Assembly (NCBI GenBank): GCA_944320775.1
Contig: CALUIV010000005.1
Location: forward strand, 62,001-126,000
Direction of reading: 5' to 3'
Source of the DNA: an uncultured Paraprevotella sp.
Lineage (GTDB): Bacteria > Bacteroidota > Bacteroidia > Bacteroidales > Bacteroidaceae
DNA: 64,000 nt
Position numbers and translations under genes: made by a program. This document shows, one piece after another, positions 61,373 through 64,000 of this stretch. The first letter of the stretch is position 1; every line of letters starts with the position of its first letter. A model generated the notes under the pieces. That model was not told the origin of the DNA, did not search any database, and was given only the letters and a program-made list of their open reading frames with translations.

Positions 61373-62980
61373 ATGGCAAATATTGATTTGAGTAAGTACG
61401 GTATTACAGGTGCCGTTGAGATTTTGCACAATCCATCATATGATGTATTGTTTGCAGAAGAGACAAAAGCTGGTTTGGAAGGCTTTGAAAAGGGTCAGGT
61501 TACTGAACTGGGTGCAGTTAACGTAATGACAGGTATCTACACTGGTCGTTCTCCTAAGGACAAGTTCATCGTTAAAGATGCAACTTCTGAGAACACAGTA
61601 TGGTGGACATCTGAAGAGTATAAGAATGATAACAAGCCTGTAACAACTGAGGCTTGGACTGTTTTGAAAGATTTGGCAGCAAAAGAACTTTCTAACAAAC
61701 GTTTGTATGTTGTAGATGCATTCTGCGGTGCTAACGAAGGTACTCGTTTGAAAGTTCGTTTCATCATGGAAGTAGCATGGCAGGCACACTTTGTGACGAA
61801 CATGTTTATCCGTCCTACTGCTGAGGAATTGGCTAACTTCGGTGAGCCTGATTTCGTTGTTTACAACGCTTCTAAGGCTAAGGTTGAGAACTACGCTGAG
61901 TTGGGCTTGAATTCTGAGACAGCTGTAGTATTCAACTTGACTACTAAGGAGCAGGTTATCCTGAACACTTGGTACGGTGGTGAAATGAAGAAGGGTATGT
62001 TCTCTATGATGAACTACTACAACCCGTTGCGTGGTATCGCTTCTATGCACTGTTCAGCTAACACTGACAAGGAAGGTAAGAGCTCTGCTATCTTCTTCGG
62101 TTTGTCAGGAACAGGTAAGACTACTTTGTCTACCGATCCTAAGCGTCTGTTGATCGGTGACGATGAGCACGGATGGGATAACGAAGGTGTATTCAACTAC
62201 GAGGGTGGTTGCTACGCTAAGGTTATCAACCTGGACAAGGAGTCTGAGCCAGATATCTACAACGCTATCAAGCGCGACGCTTTGTTGGAGAACGTAACTG
62301 TTGCTGCTGACGGTAAGATCGATTTCGCAGATAAGAGCGTAACTGAGAACACTCGTGTTTCTTATCCTATCTACCACATCGAGAACATCGTTAAGCCGGT
62401 TTCTAAGGGTCCTCACGCTAAGCAGGTTATCTTCCTGTCAGCTGATGCCTTCGGTGTATTGCCTCCAGTATCTATCCTGAACCCTGCACAGGCACAGTAC
62501 TACTTCCTGTCAGGATTTACTGCTAAGTTGGCCGGTACTGAGCGTGGTATCACTGAGCCTACTCCTACATTCTCTGCTTGCTTCGGTGCTGCATTCTTGA
62601 GCTTGCACCCAACTAAGTACGCTGAGGAGTTGGTTAAGAAGATGGAAATGACTGGTGCTAAGGCTTACTTGGTAAATACTGGTTGGAACGGTACTGGCAA
62701 GCGTATTTCTATCAAGGATACTCGTGGTATTATTGATGCTATCCTGGATGGTTCTATCGAAACAGCTCCAACTAAGACTATTCCTTACTTCGATTTCGTT
62801 GTTCCTACAGAGTTGCCGGGTGTTGATCCTAAGATCTTGGATCCACGTGACACTTACGATTGCGCTTGCAAGTGGGAAGAGAAAGCTAAGGATTTGGCTG
62901 GACGTTTCATCAAGAACTTCGCTAAGTTCACTGGTAACGAAGCTGGTAAGGCTTTGGTTGCTGCTGGTCCTAAGTTGTAA
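61373..62980 (+). CDS. pckA: Phosphoenolpyruvate carboxykinase (ATP)
   Basis: Interconverts oxaloacetate and PEP with ATP/ADP; in Bacteroidales it can also fix CO2 during fermentation to succinate. The 535-residue length is normal. The kinase-1a loop is [13 protein letters not shown]; the metal and substrate sites are in [30 protein letters not shown] and [17 protein letters not shown]. Codon choice is extreme: nearly all Lys are AAG, Asn AAC, Phe TTC, Tyr TAC, Gly GGT, unlike the flanking genes, which mix AAA/AAT/TTT freely. That implies very high expression. Monocistronic, with its own promoter and terminator. Confidence 0.98.
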   Translation: MANIDLSKYGITGAVEILHNPSYDVLFAEETKAGLEGFEKGQVTELGAVNVMTGIYTGRSPKDKFIVKDATSENTVWWTSEEYKNDNKPVTTEAWTVLKDLAAKELSNKRLYVVDAFCGANEGTRLKVRFIMEVAWQAHFVTNMFIRPTAEELANFGEPDFVVYNASKAKVENYAELGLNSETAVVFNLTTKEQVILNTWYGGEMKKGMFSMMNYYNPLRGIASMHCSANTDKEGKSSAIFFGLSGTGKTTLSTDPKRLLIGDDEHGWDNEGVFNYEGGCYAKVINLDKESEPDIYNAIKRDALLENVTVAADGKIDFADKSVTENTRVSYPIYHIENIVKPVSKGPHAKQVIFLSADAFGVLPPVSILNPAQAQYYFLSGFTAKLAGTERGITEPTPTFSACFGAAFLSLHPTKYAEELVKKMEMTGAKAYLVNTGWNGTGKRISIKDTRGIIDAILDGSIETAPTKTIPYFDFVVPTELPGVDPKILDPRDTYDCACKWEEKAKDLAGRFIKNFAKFTGNEAGKALVAAGPKL

Positions 62981-63002
62981 TTCAATTTTAGAACTTTATA
63001 TT

Positions 63003-63035
63003 AAGGCAACCCTCAATCAGGAGGGTTGCCTTTTT
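63003..63035 (+). terminator. Rho-independent terminator after pckA
   Basis: AAGGCAACCCTC and GAGGGTTGCCTT form a perfect 12-bp stem with a 6-base loop and a run of five T, 23 bases past the pckA stop. Confidence 0.95.
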
Positions 63036-63132
63036 ATTTTTGTCATATTGCTATCTTTTTTATGCTAAACTTCCTGTTTTGAACTGATTTTATGAAAAAA
63101 TGTACTGTATCAGGTTCAATTTATGGAGATTA

Positions 63133-63164
63133 TTGTGGATTGAATTTGCTTTTCACTATCTTTG
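63133..63164 (+). promoter_or_regulatory. Promoter for the dsbD-like gene (TTG-N21-TATCTTTG)
   Basis: TTG at 63133-63135 and TATCTTTG at 63157-63164 have spacing close to the Bacteroidetes -33/-7 pattern. The ATG is 22 bases further on. Confidence 0.58.
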
Positions 63165-63186
63165 TACCCAAATAAATCTTATAGTT

Positions 63187-64000
63187 ATGCGAAAACTAGT
63201 AAATCTTTTGTTGTTTGCGCTTGTCAGTGTTACGGCTATGGCGCAGTTTCAGAATCCCGTTAAATTTTCAGTAGAGCAGAAAAAAATCTCTGATTCAGAG
63301 TTTGAACTTGTTTTTACGGGAAAAATTGATGCCGGTTGGCATGTGTATTCAACAGATATTGCAGAAGGGGGACCGACTGCCGCCACTGTTGACTTTGATG
63401 TGAAAAAAGGTGCAGAACCAGTCGGTAAGCTGACTCCTGCAGGTAAAGTTCATGCTAAATTTGATGAAATGTTTGGTATGGATGTGACATATATGGAAGG
63501 TACAGCTGTCTTTGTTCAGAAAATGAAAATAACAGCGCCGGAGTATGAAGTAAAGGGGTATTTGACTTTCGGTGCATGCAACGATCAGAATTGTATTCCT
63601 CCAACAACCGTTGATTTCTCTTATTCTGGCAAAGGGGTAGCTGCTAAGGCCGAAAAGAAACCTGAAGCAGTTGAAAAAAAAAATGCCGATAAGCAAGATC
63701 AGCAAGAGACGATAGATGCTCCTGCTCCAGAAAAGGATCAGGTGGCTGATCAGGATACAGCATTAGCAGAAACGGCTGAAACTGCCGTTTCTGTTTCAGA
63801 ACAAAATCAACAAAGTCAGGTTGCCGACTATTGGAAACCTGTTGTGCAGGAATTAAGCGCGTTTGGTACAGAAGGAACTACGGCGGATAAATCTTTCTGG
63901 GCTATTTTTCTTTTAGGCTTTTTGGGAGGTCTTGTTGCTTTGTTTACTCCTTGTGTGTGGCCTATTATTCCGATGACAGTCAGTTTCTTTCTGAAACGCA
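63187..64000 (+). CDS. dsbD: DsbD-type protein-disulfide reductase, 3' end cut by window edge
   Basis: 271 residues are in the window and the frame is still open. DsbD carries electrons from cytosolic thioredoxin across the inner membrane to periplasmic thiol proteins. A signal peptide ends near MAQF. The N-terminal DsbD domain follows (AGWHVYSTD, GYLTFGACNDQNCIPP with the Cys pair). A Lys/Glu/Gln-rich linker of about 80 residues (about 140-220) is long and low-complexity. The first helix of the CcdA-like membrane domain then begins (FLGGLVALFTPCVWPIIPM) with the conserved Cys-Pro context. A C-terminal thioredoxin domain is expected outside the window. The double thioredoxin protein at 42 kb could be one of its clients. 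Confidence 0.9.
   Translation, partial: MRKLVNLLLFALVSVTAMAQFQNPVKFSVEQKKISDSEFELVFTGKIDAGWHVYSTDIAEGGPTAATVDFDVKKGAEPVGKLTPAGKVHAKFDEMFGMDVTYMEGTAVFVQKMKITAPEYEVKGYLTFGACNDQNCIPPTTVDFSYSGKGVAAKAEKKPEAVEKKNADKQDQQETIDAPAPEKDQVADQDTALAETAETAVSVSEQNQQSQVADYWKPVVQELSAFGTEGTTADKSFWAIFLLGFLGGLVALFTPCVWPIIPMTVSFFLKR

Overview
The window is bacterial chromosome of a Bacteroidales member (phylum Bacteroidota). The evidence is the many TAnnTTTG promoter elements with A-rich leaders and little Shine-Dalgarno sequence, a SusC/SusD pair, two secreted proteins ending in type IX secretion (T9SS) style sorting domains, a fused SecDF, a plant-like long IspG, GH3 and viroplasmin-RNase H proteins, and KorAB without a linked ferredoxin subunit. 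Two T9SS-type cargo proteins suggest a family such as Tannerellaceae, Barnesiellaceae or Odoribacteraceae rather than classical Bacteroides, but the genus cannot be fixed from sequence reading alone.

Layout. 1-3.5 kb: a secreted GH2 glycosidase (cut by the left edge), a broken secreted-protein gene (one frameshift, two amber stops) and a small DUF4488-like secreted protein, all on the minus strand. 3.7-10.1 kb: a minus-strand run rpoN > membrane PAP2-like > purE > ispG > cysS with short gaps and one overlap, ending in a strong terminator. 10.2-15.8 kb: rnr (minus), then plus-strand CDF metal transporter, an extended SDR and an AUR1-like PAP2 membrane protein that overlap by ATGA. 15.9-20.3 kb: a tight minus-strand operon GH3 acyl-adenylating enzyme > Ig-like/transthyretin lipoprotein > DUF3108 periplasmic protein. 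20.3-23 kb: acpP > fabF > rnc, with a striking hairpin inside the start of rnc. 23-28.9 kb: argS > RNase H > MsbA-like ABC exporter > pdxB, plus an HU gene. 29-34.3 kb (plus): rhomboid protease + membrane endonuclease/phosphatase (overlapping), then secDF.

34.6-45.5 kb (plus) is the main accessory locus: SusC, SusD, a metallopeptidase-like lipoprotein with no visible zinc motif, a FISUMP lipoprotein, a double thioredoxin protein with one inactive-looking copy, and a two-motif aspartyl protease with a PDZ-like end. It has no glycoside hydrolase, so it looks like a protein/peptide or redox-linked uptake and processing system rather than a glycan locus. Facing it (minus) are a TonB-dependent receptor of the haem/siderophore type, an unlisted 57-residue small protein with its own promoter and terminator, a 654-residue NPCBM protein and a 2299-residue propeller/LamG protein; the last two have T9SS-style C-termini and are directly abutted.

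57.5-64 kb: tRNA-Arg(CCU), korAB (2-oxoacid:ferredoxin oxidoreductase), a long leader with two inverted repeats and two possible promoters, pckA with extreme codon bias, and a DsbD-type reductase cut by the right edge. Every function is read from motifs; no database search was run.
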